From NCBI GenBank assembly GCA_025998475.1, contig BNVZ01000058.1, positions 1 to 7,334 of the forward strand: 7,334 nt of DNA. Direction: 5' to 3'. The position numbers and the translations under genes were made by a program. Below, piece by piece: positions 1 through 5,919 of the stretch. The notes under the pieces were generated by a model. The model had not been told where the DNA came from, made no database searches, and was given only the letters and a program-made list of their open reading frames with translations. Numbering within the stretch: position 1 is the first letter of the stretch; every line of letters starts with the position of its first letter. Source of the stretch: Endomicrobiia bacterium (lineage in GTDB: Bacteria; Elusimicrobiota; Endomicrobiia; Endomicrobiales; Endomicrobiaceae).

Positions 1-47
1 TCATTTTCCATCTGTCGATAAAAGTTATCTTTACCTTTGAAAAAATT

Positions 48-74
48 ATATCTTTTTTTATCGAAAAAAGATAT
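48..74. terminator. AT-rich hairpin, possible terminator
   Basis: An 11-bp perfect inverted repeat pairs 48-58 (ATATCTTTTTT) with 64-74 (AAAAAAGATAT) around a 5-base loop. On the plus strand the stem is followed by a broken T-rich tract (CTTTTGTTTTATTC then seven Ts); on the minus strand it is followed by AATTTTTT. It could therefore stop transcription in either direction. The stem is almost all A and T, so its stability is modest and it may simply reflect base composition. It sits upstream of a decayed stretch, and no gene in view needs it. Confidence 0.35.
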
Positions 75-374
75 CTTTTGTTTTATTCTTTTTTTGATAA
101 ATTTTAGAAGGTTTTTAAGAGATCCAAATAAAGAAAGCAGGAAATGAGTTGAGAAGCAGCACGTAAATAAGGAAATCGAAATTTTTAAAGATAGCAGAAA
201 CGAAAAAAGAAATAAATTATAGATTGATAGAAATGGCAAGAAAGAAAGCAGGGATAAAGGGATTGTAAATAGCGAATATACTGCTGAATCGATTGCAAAC
301 GAAGAAACAAAACTTATTGTAAAATTTTTGAAGTAATCGGGGGAGCCGAAACGGTCAAATCAAGAGGAAATAAA
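75..374 (+). other. Gene-free, decayed stretch upstream of kdsA
   Basis: No intact reading frame is present. The stretch is very A-rich on the plus strand and has stops in every frame. One frame ending in TAA at 333-335 is open for roughly 40 codons after a TAG near 218-220 and reads as plausible protein, ending EYTAESIANEETKLIVKFLK. That ending faintly recalls the C-terminal helix of lipid A disaccharide synthase (LpxB) or a similar glycosyltransferase, but the match is too short to name. The likeliest reading is the 3' remnant of an operon gene that preceded kdsA. An AGAGGA ribosome binding site for kdsA lies at 363-368. No convincing promoter is visible. Confidence 0.5.
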
Positions 375-1199
375 ATGCAAAATAAACGTGTAAAAATTGG
401 TAGAAATATTGTTTTGGCAAATGATAAGCCTTTTGTTGTTATAGCAGGACCTTGCGTTATTGAAAGCGAAAAGCATGCTTTAACACTAGCTGCGAATTTG
501 AAGACAATAACGAATAAATTAAAAATTTCTTTTATTTTTAAGGCGTCTTATGATAAAGCTAATCGTTCCTCAGGCTGTTCGTACAGAGGTCCCGGCATAG
601 AAGAAGGTCTTAAAGTTCTTGCTAAGATTAAAAAAGAGCTGAATTTGCCTGTTATTACTGACGTTCATACGGAAAGCCATGCTCCTAGCGCTGCAAAAAT
701 TGTAGATTTTTTACAAATACCTGCGTTTTTATCGCGACAGACAGATTTAATAAAAGCCTGCGCTCTAACCGGTAAACCGATTAATATCAAGAAAGGACAG
801 TTTTTAGCTCCTGAAGATATGTTCAATGTTGTCAAGAAAGCGGAAAGCTTCGGTAGTAAAAACCTGTCTCTTACGGAAAGAGGAGCTTCTTTCGGGTACC
901 ATAATTTAGTTGTTGATTTTAGAGGATTGGAAATAATGAAACAAACTGGATATCCCGTTATTTTTGATGCGACGCACAGCGTTCAGCTACCCGGCGGACA
1001 GGGAACATGTAGTGGCGGGAACGTAGAATTTATTGCGCCTCTTTCAAAAGCAGCAGCAGCAGTAGGTGTAGCGGCATTATTTCTTGAAGTTCACGAAAAT
1101 CCAGATAAAGCTCTTTCAGATGGCGCAAATAGTCTTAATTTAAGATATTTTGAACAACTACTTAAAGATATTAAAAATATAGACAGAGTGATTAAATGA
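375..1199 (+). CDS. kdsA: 3-deoxy-D-manno-octulosonate 8-phosphate synthase
   Basis: This cytoplasmic enzyme condenses phosphoenolpyruvate with arabinose 5-phosphate to give Kdo-8-phosphate, the committed step of Kdo synthesis for lipopolysaccharide. The 274-residue length is normal. Family motifs appear in order: AGPCVIES (24-31), FKASYDKANRSS (55-66), ITDVHTE (94-100), IPAFLSRQTDL (115-125), NIKKGQFLAPEDM (137-149), TERGASFGYHNLVVD (167-181), FDATHSVQLPGG (197-208) and EVHENPDKALSDG (238-250). Cys27, His201, Glu238 and Asp249 sit at the spacing of the four metal ligands known from the Aquifex enzyme, so this should be the metal-dependent class rather than the E. coli-like metal-free class. 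GYHN replaces the more usual GYNN. An AGAGGA site 7 bases upstream supports the ATG. The stop overlaps a following ATG as ATGA, suggesting a coupled downstream gene, now lost. Identification is secure. Confidence 0.97.
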   Translation: MQNKRVKIGRNIVLANDKPFVVIAGPCVIESEKHALTLAANLKTITNKLKISFIFKASYDKANRSSGCSYRGPGIEEGLKVLAKIKKELNLPVITDVHTESHAPSAAKIVDFLQIPAFLSRQTDLIKACALTGKPINIKKGQFLAPEDMFNVVKKAESFGSKNLSLTERGASFGYHNLVVDFRGLEIMKQTGYPVIFDATHSVQLPGGQGTCSGGNVEFIAPLSKAAAAVGVAALFLEVHENPDKALSDGANSLNLRYFEQLLKDIKNIDRVIK

Positions 1200-1288
1200 C
1201 AAAAAGTTTAAATAAACAACATCGTGTGCAAAAAAATCAAATGTCTCCGAAAAAAGTTGTCAAGGAGGTGTTAGTTGACAACAAATAA
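1196..1288 (+). pseudogene. 30-codon ORF coupled to kdsA, likely gene remnant
   Basis: The ATG overlaps the kdsA stop as ATGA, the arrangement of a translationally coupled operon gene. The frame gives only 30 residues (MTKSLNKQHRV... ending KEVLVDNK), lysine-rich with no recognisable domain. In many Gram-negatives an arabinose 5-phosphate isomerase gene (kdsD/kpsF) sits among the kds genes, and this could be its collapsed start, but I see no kdsD motif. It may also be a genuine tiny protein. Its 3' end overlaps the start of the next remnant. Confidence 0.3.
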
Positions 1289-1453
1289 AGAACAACCGTT
1301 GGTGTTTAAAGCCCGACATACGAATGACATATTAAAATTGCAGCCATGGTCCTGATTTTTTTATTTGTTATCTTTTTTATAAAACATAGAGTTTCGAAAC
1401 CTTACATGAGACAGAGGCCTCGTGAAGCTGCCCATGGCTTGATAATGATATAA
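1262..1453 (+). pseudogene. Frame-broken small membrane protein remnant
   Basis: A near-perfect ribosome binding site (AAGGAGGTG, 1262-1270) lies 6 bases before a TTG at 1275. That frame reads LTTNKEQPLVFKARHTND and stops at the TGA of 1353-1355. The frame that overlaps it and continues beyond encodes MVLIFLFVIFFI (from an ATG at 1346), a clear membrane-spanning segment, then KHRVSKPYMRQRPREAAHG, ending at a TAA at 1451-1453. A single frameshift would join the two into a protein of about 59 residues with one transmembrane helix and a basic tail. The strong ribosome binding site argues that a real gene started here. I do not recognise the product. The alternative is two unrelated chance frames. 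Confidence 0.35.
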
Positions 1454-1469
1454 AAGTGACGGTAAAATA

Positions 1470-2003
1470 ATGAATACAAAAAAAACTATAACACAAAAAG
1501 CAAAGAATATTAAATTGTTGGCGTGCGATATTGATGGTGTTTTAACACGAGGAGAAATAATAGTGTTAAGTAACGGTGAAGAAATAAAGATATGGAGCGT
1601 TAAAGATGGGATGGGATATAACGAGCTCTTTAAGACATTTCCCAGAATTGAAACTGCGTGGATATCGGGAAGAAAATCCCTCCAAAACGAAAAGCGCGCA
1701 AAAACGCTGAAAATCGATTATCTTATGCAGGATTGTACAAACAAAAAAGAAGCTTTGAAAGAAATATTGGACAAAAGTGGTATTGATGTAGGTGAAGTTG
1801 CATACATTGGGGATGATGTAATAGATATTCCTGTTTTAAAAGCAGTGGGGTTTTCGGCATGCCCAATAGACGCTTGTAAGGATGTGAAAAAAACCGTCGA
1901 TTATATTTCGTCTTTTAAAGGCGGTGAAGGCACTGTGAGAGAAGTAATAGAGATTGTTATGCAGTCAAAAGGTGAGTGGAAGAAAGCTTTGGACAGATAT
2001 TAA
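1470..2003 (+). CDS. kdsC: 3-deoxy-D-manno-octulosonate 8-phosphate phosphatase
   Basis: A HAD-superfamily phosphatase of the small, capless KdsC type. It hydrolyses Kdo-8-phosphate to Kdo and phosphate, the step after KdsA, before Kdo is activated to CMP-Kdo. Motif I is CDIDGVLT with catalytic Asp20 and Asp22; motif II is ISGRKS (65-70); Lys92/Lys93 in the NKKEAL segment supplies the motif III lysine; motif IV is YIGDDVIDIPVL (112-123) with Asp115 and Asp119 available for magnesium. The VKDGMG segment (44-49) is also typical of the family. At 177 residues it matches the usual length of this tetrameric enzyme. The start has only a weak ribosome binding site (around ACGG, 1459-1462), so the exact ATG is less certain than the identity. 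The distance from kdsA is filled by decayed sequence rather than a functional gene. Confidence 0.95.
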   Translation: MNTKKTITQKAKNIKLLACDIDGVLTRGEIIVLSNGEEIKIWSVKDGMGYNELFKTFPRIETAWISGRKSLQNEKRAKTLKIDYLMQDCTNKKEALKEILDKSGIDVGEVAYIGDDVIDIPVLKAVGFSACPIDACKDVKKTVDYISSFKGGEGTVREVIEIVMQSKGEWKKALDRY

Positions 2004-2151
2004 AATTAGTTGAAGTTAGTTGACTATGTATGCTAGATTCTACAGGAGCGGTGGGTATTGTCTCATAAGAGATGGAAAGCTTAGCTATCTAGAATTAAGT
2101 TCGAAAATATTTCGTTAGCATTGTCATCGTATTATTAAAAAGGAAGTATAA
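2004..2151 (+). other. kdsC-lptC gap with a 30-codon ORF (2026-2118)
   Basis: This 148-base spacer is unusually long for an operon that is otherwise overlapping. It contains one short frame, ATG at 2026 to TAG at 2116-2118, giving MYARFYRSGGYCLIRDGKLS and ten further residues. It has no good ribosome binding site and I do not recognise it, so it is more likely a remnant or chance frame than a gene. A partial direct repeat (TTAGTTGA twice, around 2008-2023) lies just before it. The AGGA at 2141-2144 serves lptC. Confidence 0.3.
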
Positions 2152-2685
2152 GTGAATTTTTGGAAAAAATGTAGTATATACACATTGATAATATTGACTG
2201 CTTCTCTCTTTTTTGGTTGCAAGTCAGAAAAAACTGTTGTAGAAGAAACTCCTTCTGTGTCTGAACAGACTATTAAAAAAGTTTTTATGATTCAGACTGA
2301 AAAAGGAAAGATAAAATTTACGGTAGAATCTGAGTCAGTTATTATAAATGAAAGTGAAAATATCGCTGATTTAGAACGTCCGGTAGTCAAATTTTACGAT
2401 GATAAAGGGAAGCTTGCTTTGAGTTTTGTTATGAAAAAGGCAAAAGTGAATATATTAACTTATGATATCAATGGCATAGGCGAGTGTACTATCGACAGTG
2501 TAAATAATGGGAATCTTAAAACTTCGGATTTATTCTACAATGCTAAAGAAAAATTGCTTTATGGCGATCATGATGTTACAATTATAAGATCAGGCGAAAC
2601 AGTATATGGTAAAAGTTTTAAGTATGATGTCAAACTTGATAAAATGATTATTAAAGATCAGAGGACAGCAATTGAAAAAATTTAA
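2152..2685 (+). CDS. lptC: LPS export protein LptC, possible lipoprotein
   Basis: LptC is the bitopic inner-membrane component of the Lpt machine. It receives lipopolysaccharide from the LptB2FG transporter and passes it to periplasmic LptA. The 177-residue product has an N-terminal hydrophobic segment (about residues 9-22) after a short basic start, then a beta-rich domain (about 40-175) of alternating polar and hydrophobic strands typical of the LptC/LptA fold. The hydrophobic segment ends in LFFGC, with Cys23 at a possible lipobox. Phe at -3 is not the preferred residue, so lipidation is plausible but unproven. The start is GTG with AGGA 7 bases upstream; the N-terminal basic and hydrophobic pattern agrees. 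The 3' end overlaps lptA by 14 bases. Sequence conservation in this family is low, so the call leans partly on position before lptA and lptB. Confidence 0.82.
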   Translation: MNFWKKCSIYTLIILTASLFFGCKSEKTVVEETPSVSEQTIKKVFMIQTEKGKIKFTVESESVIINESENIADLERPVVKFYDDKGKLALSFVMKKAKVNILTYDINGIGECTIDSVNNGNLKTSDLFYNAKEKLLYGDHDVTIIRSGETVYGKSFKYDVKLDKMIIKDQRTAIEKI

Positions 2686-3355
2686 TTTTATGTTCGTTAT
2701 TATGTTTACTGCTGTTTGTTATGCAGATGATATTGCAGATGATATTATTGTGGGAGAGACTGTTATAATCAGTGATGAAATGGAAATAAAAAAAACGGAG
2801 GAAGTTACAAATTACACGGGAAATTCAAAAGCAATTAATAATTGTAATGAGATTATTGCCGACAAAATGACTTACTACAAAAAAAAATCTGATCTTTTGG
2901 CAGAAGGTAAAGTTAAGTTGTCATTAAAAAATAAAAAAGGGGAACCTATTGAAGCTTCCGGAAATCTTGCAAAATATAACACAGCTAGCCAAACCGGAGA
3001 AATATATGGAGACAGTGCCTTAATCAGATATTTTATCGAAGGCTCTACCGTTCCCTATACTTTGCATGCGAAGAAAATTAATATTGATAGAAAGAATCAA
3101 ACTTTAAGAGCTTATGATGACGTTGAAGTTATAACTTCATCTGGGACAATTCATTCTGACAACGGCGTTTTTGATAAAAACAATACTAGCATAGTTTTTA
3201 AAAAAGATAAAAAAAGACCGACCGTTAATGTTAATCACGATGGAGGAAAGGGACGTTATGAAGCAGATGAGATGATCTTTTATAATAAAGACAATAGAAT
3301 AGTCATGAAGGGCTCGATTATAGGTAAAATTAAGATGGAAAAAGATATAAAATGA
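2672..3355 (+). CDS. lptA: LPS transport periplasmic protein LptA (OstA-like)
   Basis: LptA forms the periplasmic bridge that carries lipopolysaccharide from LptC to the outer-membrane LptD/E complex. The 227-residue product begins MKKFNFMFVIMFTAVCYA, a classical signal peptide with a likely cleavage after Ala18, followed by repeated beta-strand units of the OstA/LptA type (for example NEIIADKMTYY, EASGNLAKYN, LHAKKINID and IHSDNGVFD). It is somewhat longer than the E. coli protein (about 185 residues). The start is TTG at 2672, chosen because GAGG lies 7 bases upstream (2661-2664) and because it supplies the two lysines of the signal peptide; the alternative ATG at 2690 would remove them. 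It overlaps lptC by 14 bases and lptB by 4 (ATGA), implying coupled translation. Confidence 0.87.
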   Translation: MKKFNFMFVIMFTAVCYADDIADDIIVGETVIISDEMEIKKTEEVTNYTGNSKAINNCNEIIADKMTYYKKKSDLLAEGKVKLSLKNKKGEPIEASGNLAKYNTASQTGEIYGDSALIRYFIEGSTVPYTLHAKKINIDRKNQTLRAYDDVEVITSSGTIHSDNGVFDKNNTSIVFKKDKKRPTVNVNHDGGKGRYEADEMIFYNKDNRIVMKGSIIGKIKMEKDIK

Positions 3356-4074
3356 TACTAAGAACCGAAAAATTATTCAAGAAGTATTATCAAAATAGAA
3401 TGGTTGTCAACGGTATAAGCATTAGTGTTAGACAGGGCGAAATTGTCGGGTTACTCGGTCCTAACGGCGCGGGTAAAACGACAACTTTTTATATGACGGT
3501 TGGTCTTCTTAAACCTTATGGTGGCAGTGTTTATCTTGACGATATGGAAATAACCGATTGGGCTATGTACAAAAGATCAAGAGCTGGAGTAGGGTATCTG
3601 TCGCAGGAGCCATCGATATTTAGAGGTCTTAATGTTGAAGATAATCTTATGGCTATAGCTCAAATGCTTCCCATTTCAAAAAGCGAGCAAAAGAAAAAAG
3701 TGGATAATTTGCTTTCGGATTTTGGTCTTACAAAATTATGTGGACAAAAAAGCGTTACCTTATCTGGTGGAGAAAAAAGAAGACTTGAAATTGCAAGAGC
3801 TTTGATAACTGATCCTAAATTTATGCTTTTAGACGAGCCTTTTGTGGGCATTGATCCTATAACCGTTGGCGATATACAGAGGATAATTAGAAAGTTAAAA
3901 GAAAGAGGTTTAGGGATTCTGATAACGGACCATAATGTCAGAGAAACTCTCGAGATTATTGATAGGGCTTATGTAATTTACGAAGGTAAAATTTTGCTTG
4001 GGGGATGTGCGACAGAACTGCTTGAAGATCCTAAAGCGAAAAAATTATACCTTGGTGACAATTTTAGAATGTAA
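3352..4074 (+). CDS. lptB: LPS export ABC transporter ATP-binding protein LptB
   Basis: LptB is the ATPase that, as a dimer with LptF and LptG, extracts lipopolysaccharide from the inner membrane. All nucleotide-binding motifs are present: Walker A GPNGAGKT (36-43), Q-loop Gln85 in YLSQEPSIF, signature LSGGE (137-141), Walker B FMLLDE (157-162) with catalytic Glu162, D-loop around 166-169, and switch His194 in ITDHNVRETL. The 240-residue length and the YLSQEPSIFR and LDEPFVGIDPI wording are diagnostic of LptB rather than of the related branched-chain amino acid LivF/LivG ATPases. The start overlaps the lptA stop as ATGA. No lptF or lptG is in the window. In many genomes rpoN follows directly; here it does not. 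Confidence 0.96.
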   Translation: MILRTEKLFKKYYQNRMVVNGISISVRQGEIVGLLGPNGAGKTTTFYMTVGLLKPYGGSVYLDDMEITDWAMYKRSRAGVGYLSQEPSIFRGLNVEDNLMAIAQMLPISKSEQKKKVDNLLSDFGLTKLCGQKSVTLSGGEKRRLEIARALITDPKFMLLDEPFVGIDPITVGDIQRIIRKLKERGLGILITDHNVRETLEIIDRAYVIYEGKILLGGCATELLEDPKAKKLYLGDNFRM

Positions 4075-4127
4075 GAAGTAGAATAGTTGCAGGGTTGGCT
4101 TTAAGTGAGGCATTAGACGTTGACAAG

Positions 4128-4137
4128 AAGGAGGTGA
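4128..4137 (+). promoter_or_regulatory. Strong Shine-Dalgarno site for hpf
   Basis: AAGGAGGTGA matches the complement of the usual 16S rRNA 3' end over ten bases. It is one of the two strongest ribosome binding sites in the window, the other being at 1262 in decayed sequence. It lies directly before the hpf ATG at 4139, a slightly short spacing. It suggests that hpf is translated efficiently and independently of lptB. Confidence 0.8.
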
Positions 4138-4138
4138 A

Positions 4139-4693
4139 ATGTATATTAACATTACGACCAGGCATCTGAGGCTTACTGATGCTATTGATTCTTATGTGCG
4201 TAACAAAATTACAAAATATGGTAAGTTTCATAATGGCGATGACGTTTGGGTTCATGTGATTTTGTCGATTGAAAAAAACAGACAGATAACAGAAATCATT
4301 TTCAATATGGGAAAACTTTCCTTTATATCAAAAGAGGAGTCTGTAGATTTATATGCTTCAATAGATTTGGCTACAGACAAACTTGCCAAACAACTTAAAA
4401 AACAAAAATATATTTCAAAAATTCACAGAAAGGACAATTTAAAAGTTTTAAAAGAGAAGAAACATAATATCGAGGAAGTTTTTTCTTATGATGCCATGGA
4501 AGATTCAAGGACAAAAATTTCTGAGATAAAACGGTTTGATTTAAGACCTGTAGGCGTAGAAGATGCTATTAGAGAAATGGATGATCTTGGGTATAGAGTT
4601 TATATGTTCAAAGACGAATTGAGCAATAAAATAAGCGTTCTTTACCGCAATGATAGCGGATCAATAGTGCTTCTGGAACATAATGAAATGTAA
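4139..4693 (+). CDS. hpf: Long-form ribosome hibernation promoting factor
   Basis: HPF binds the small ribosomal subunit at the mRNA and tRNA sites and drives ribosome dimerisation in slow-growing cells. The 184-residue product has the two-domain long form. The N-terminal RaiA/YfiA fold (about 1-100) starts MYINITTRHLRLTDAIDSYV and includes the KITKYGKF helix region. A charged linker (about 100-127) follows. The C-terminal dimerisation domain (128-184) contains KRFDLRPVGVEDAI, MDDLGYRVYMFKDE and the closing SGSIVLLEHNE. Long HPF makes 100S dimers without the separate RMF protein of enteric bacteria. Neighbours ptsN and rapZ are its usual companions next to rpoN, which is missing here. Confidence 0.94.
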   Translation: MYINITTRHLRLTDAIDSYVRNKITKYGKFHNGDDVWVHVILSIEKNRQITEIIFNMGKLSFISKEESVDLYASIDLATDKLAKQLKKQKYISKIHRKDNLKVLKEKKHNIEEVFSYDAMEDSRTKISEIKRFDLRPVGVEDAIREMDDLGYRVYMFKDELSNKISVLYRNDSGSIVLLEHNEM

Positions 4694-4711
4694 ATACTAG
4701 AGGAAAAAGAA

Positions 4712-5173
4712 ATGAATATAATGGATATTTTTTTGAACCAAAGCACAATTGTCGTAGATTTGAAATCAACAGACAAGAAATCGATAATTATTGAATTGAT
4801 AGATGTTTTAAAGAATGCAAAAAAATTGGAGAAGTCTGATGAGGTTATTAATGCTGTTTTGGAAAGAGAAAAACTTGGATCTACGGGAATTGGACAAGGA
4901 GTTGCAATCCCTCACGGGAAAACTGATGTTCTTGATAAACAGATGGGTGTGCTTGGGATTTCGCGTAATGGTGTAGAATTTAATTCTCTTGATGGGGAAC
5001 TTGTTCATATAATTTTTGTTTTAGTTGGTCCCGCAGAAGTAGCAGAACAGCATTTAAAAGCATTGTCAAGAATTTCAAAATTGTTTAGAAATAAATTTTT
5101 GAGAGAAGGTATAATAAAAGCCAAAACGGCGGAAGAAGTTGCTGAAATTATCGAGAAAGATGATGCTTGTTAA
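4712..5173 (+). CDS. ptsN: PTS IIA-like nitrogen regulatory protein PtsN
   Basis: A cytoplasmic EIIA-type (fructose/nitrogen family) domain that accepts phosphate from an HPr-like protein and usually acts as a regulator rather than in sugar uptake. The 153-residue product is a single domain of normal length. The phosphorylated histidine is His68 in GVAIPHGKTDV (63-73), preceded by the family motif REKLGSTGIGQG (52-63). The C-terminal part contains HIIFVLVGPAEVAEQHLKAL, also typical. AGAGG (4699-4703) lies 8 bases before the ATG, 18 bases after hpf. The stop overlaps the hprK start (TAATG), so the two were coupled. Its phosphate donor is not in the window. With hprK destroyed, any HPr in the cell cannot be controlled by Ser46 phosphorylation from this gene, though the histidine route could persist. 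Confidence 0.93.
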   Translation: MNIMDIFLNQSTIVVDLKSTDKKSIIIELIDVLKNAKKLEKSDEVINAVLEREKLGSTGIGQGVAIPHGKTDVLDKQMGVLGISRNGVEFNSLDGELVHIIFVLVGPAEVAEQHLKALSRISKLFRNKFLREGIIKAKTAEEVAEIIEKDDAC

Positions 5174-5281
5174 TGCTTATGGATATAATCATGCTTCTTA
5201 AGGAAAAAGGTGATGATCTTAAGCTTGAACTTCTGACAGGATGCTTCTATCTTGGGGGAATTATTACTGTTTCAAACATTA

Positions 5282-5565
5282 GACCTCTTAATAACTAACA
5301 TATAAAAGTACAATAGAAGTACTATGAAACAGAAAAAGAAAGCATGTGGGTCGGGTGGAATGGGTTTAGTATTAATGGGAGTAAAGAAAGCATTTGATAA
5401 AACAAAGGATAGTCTGGAGTAAGAAAAGATAGTGGGAGGGGGACAAAAAGGTTCAAAAATAGTACAGATAGATACAAGAACCGTAAAAGACCCTTTGGAT
5501 TGCGATTTAACTCAGGGTTCAGGTATTTGTATTCTTGAATTTAACACTTAGTTGTGCAAGAGGTC
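5282..5565 (+). mobile_element. MITE-like element, copy 1, inserted in hprK
   Basis: A 284-bp unit bounded by perfect 8-bp inverted repeats, GACCTCTT (5282-5289) and AAGAGGTC (5558-5565), each directly flanked by TA (5280-5281 and 5566-5567). Deleting the unit and one TA joins hprK in frame as ITVSNI-IHNRPCLAFAG, so the TA is a target duplication. A copy about 95% identical lies in reverse orientation at 6922-7206. The TA duplication points to mobilisation by an IS630/Tc1-mariner type transposase. No transposase is encoded, so it would be non-autonomous. Inside are a small hairpin (AGTAC 5307-5311 with GTACT 5319-5323), a 32-codon ORF and a G-rich tract (GGGAGGGGG). Its base composition is visibly richer in G than its surroundings. 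Confidence 0.85.
5324..5422 (+). other. 32-codon ORF inside element copy 1
   Basis: ATG to TAA encodes MKQKKKACGSGGMGLVLMGV followed by KKAFDKTKDSLE. The second element copy carries the same frame with one residue change (Cys8 to Gly). There is no good ribosome binding site and no recognised family. After the TAA the same frame stays open for 42 further codons in this copy (reading ...VQIDTRTVKDPLDCDL..., ending at the TAG of 5549-5551), so the whole may be the worn remains of a longer gene captured by the element. Coding status is unproven. Confidence 0.25.
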
Positions 5566-5919
5566 TATTCATAATAGGCCATGCCTTGCTTTTGCCGGAT
5601 TTTTTGAGCATTTTTCATATGGATAAATTATAGGTTATTAGGGGGCAGTTGAACATTCGTATTTGAAACGTTTGAATTATAATATGCAGATAGAAGTGCT
5701 AGCTAAGATTTTTTCTAATGAAAAGACAGTAAGCTGTATTTTAACAATGTGTAAAAACTGATTATTTAGGTTTGAAAGTTCCTGGAGTTGCAATCCCGAT
5801 AAGACACAAGAGAAGTTCTGCCGTTCTTGTTAAATCAAAGACTAAAAAATAAAGGGCATTTTACGTCAAAGGGCTTAGGCAAAAAATTGCAAGAAGAGTT
5901 TAGCAAGAAGAAGTGATCC

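Larger units (their letters stand above)
5173..5916 (+). pseudogene. hprK: HPr kinase/phosphorylase, interrupted and internally deleted
   Basis: HprK normally phosphorylates and dephosphorylates Ser46 of HPr in response to metabolite levels. Four pieces of it can be read. From 5173: MLMDIIMLLKEKGDDLKLEL ... ITVSNI, the N-terminal domain. A 284-bp element interrupts it at 5282. From 5568 it resumes as IHNRPCLAFAGFFEHFSYG, matching the family's RPGLALAGFFEHF motif, with stops at 5624 and 5639, then GAVEHSYLKRLNY and onward to a TGA at 5759. A different frame from 5766 gives LGLKVPGVAIPIRHKRSSAVL, the C-terminal segment of the kinase. A third frame ends GLGKKLQEEFSKKK at the TGA of 5914-5916. 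About 160-180 central residues, including the ATP-binding loop (GxSGxGKS) and catalytic motifs, are missing between 5762 and 5766. The gene is beyond repair. Confidence 0.88.

Noticed and set aside
4062..4138. Open frame across the lptB-hpf spacer (RSRIVAGLALSEALDVDKK) as an rpoN remnant
   Set aside because: It has no sigma-54 motif at either end, no start codon with a ribosome binding site, and overlaps the strong hpf site by chance.
3660..5008. Minus-strand ORFs of 63-66 codons at 3660-3851, 4064-4255 and 4808-5008
   Set aside because: They lie opposite lptB, hpf and ptsN, all confidently identified, and look like shadows of those genes.
5174..5919. Riboswitch, tRNA or small RNA gene in the long gap before rapZ
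   Set aside because: The stretch is fully explained by hprK fragments plus the element, and no tRNA-like fold was seen.
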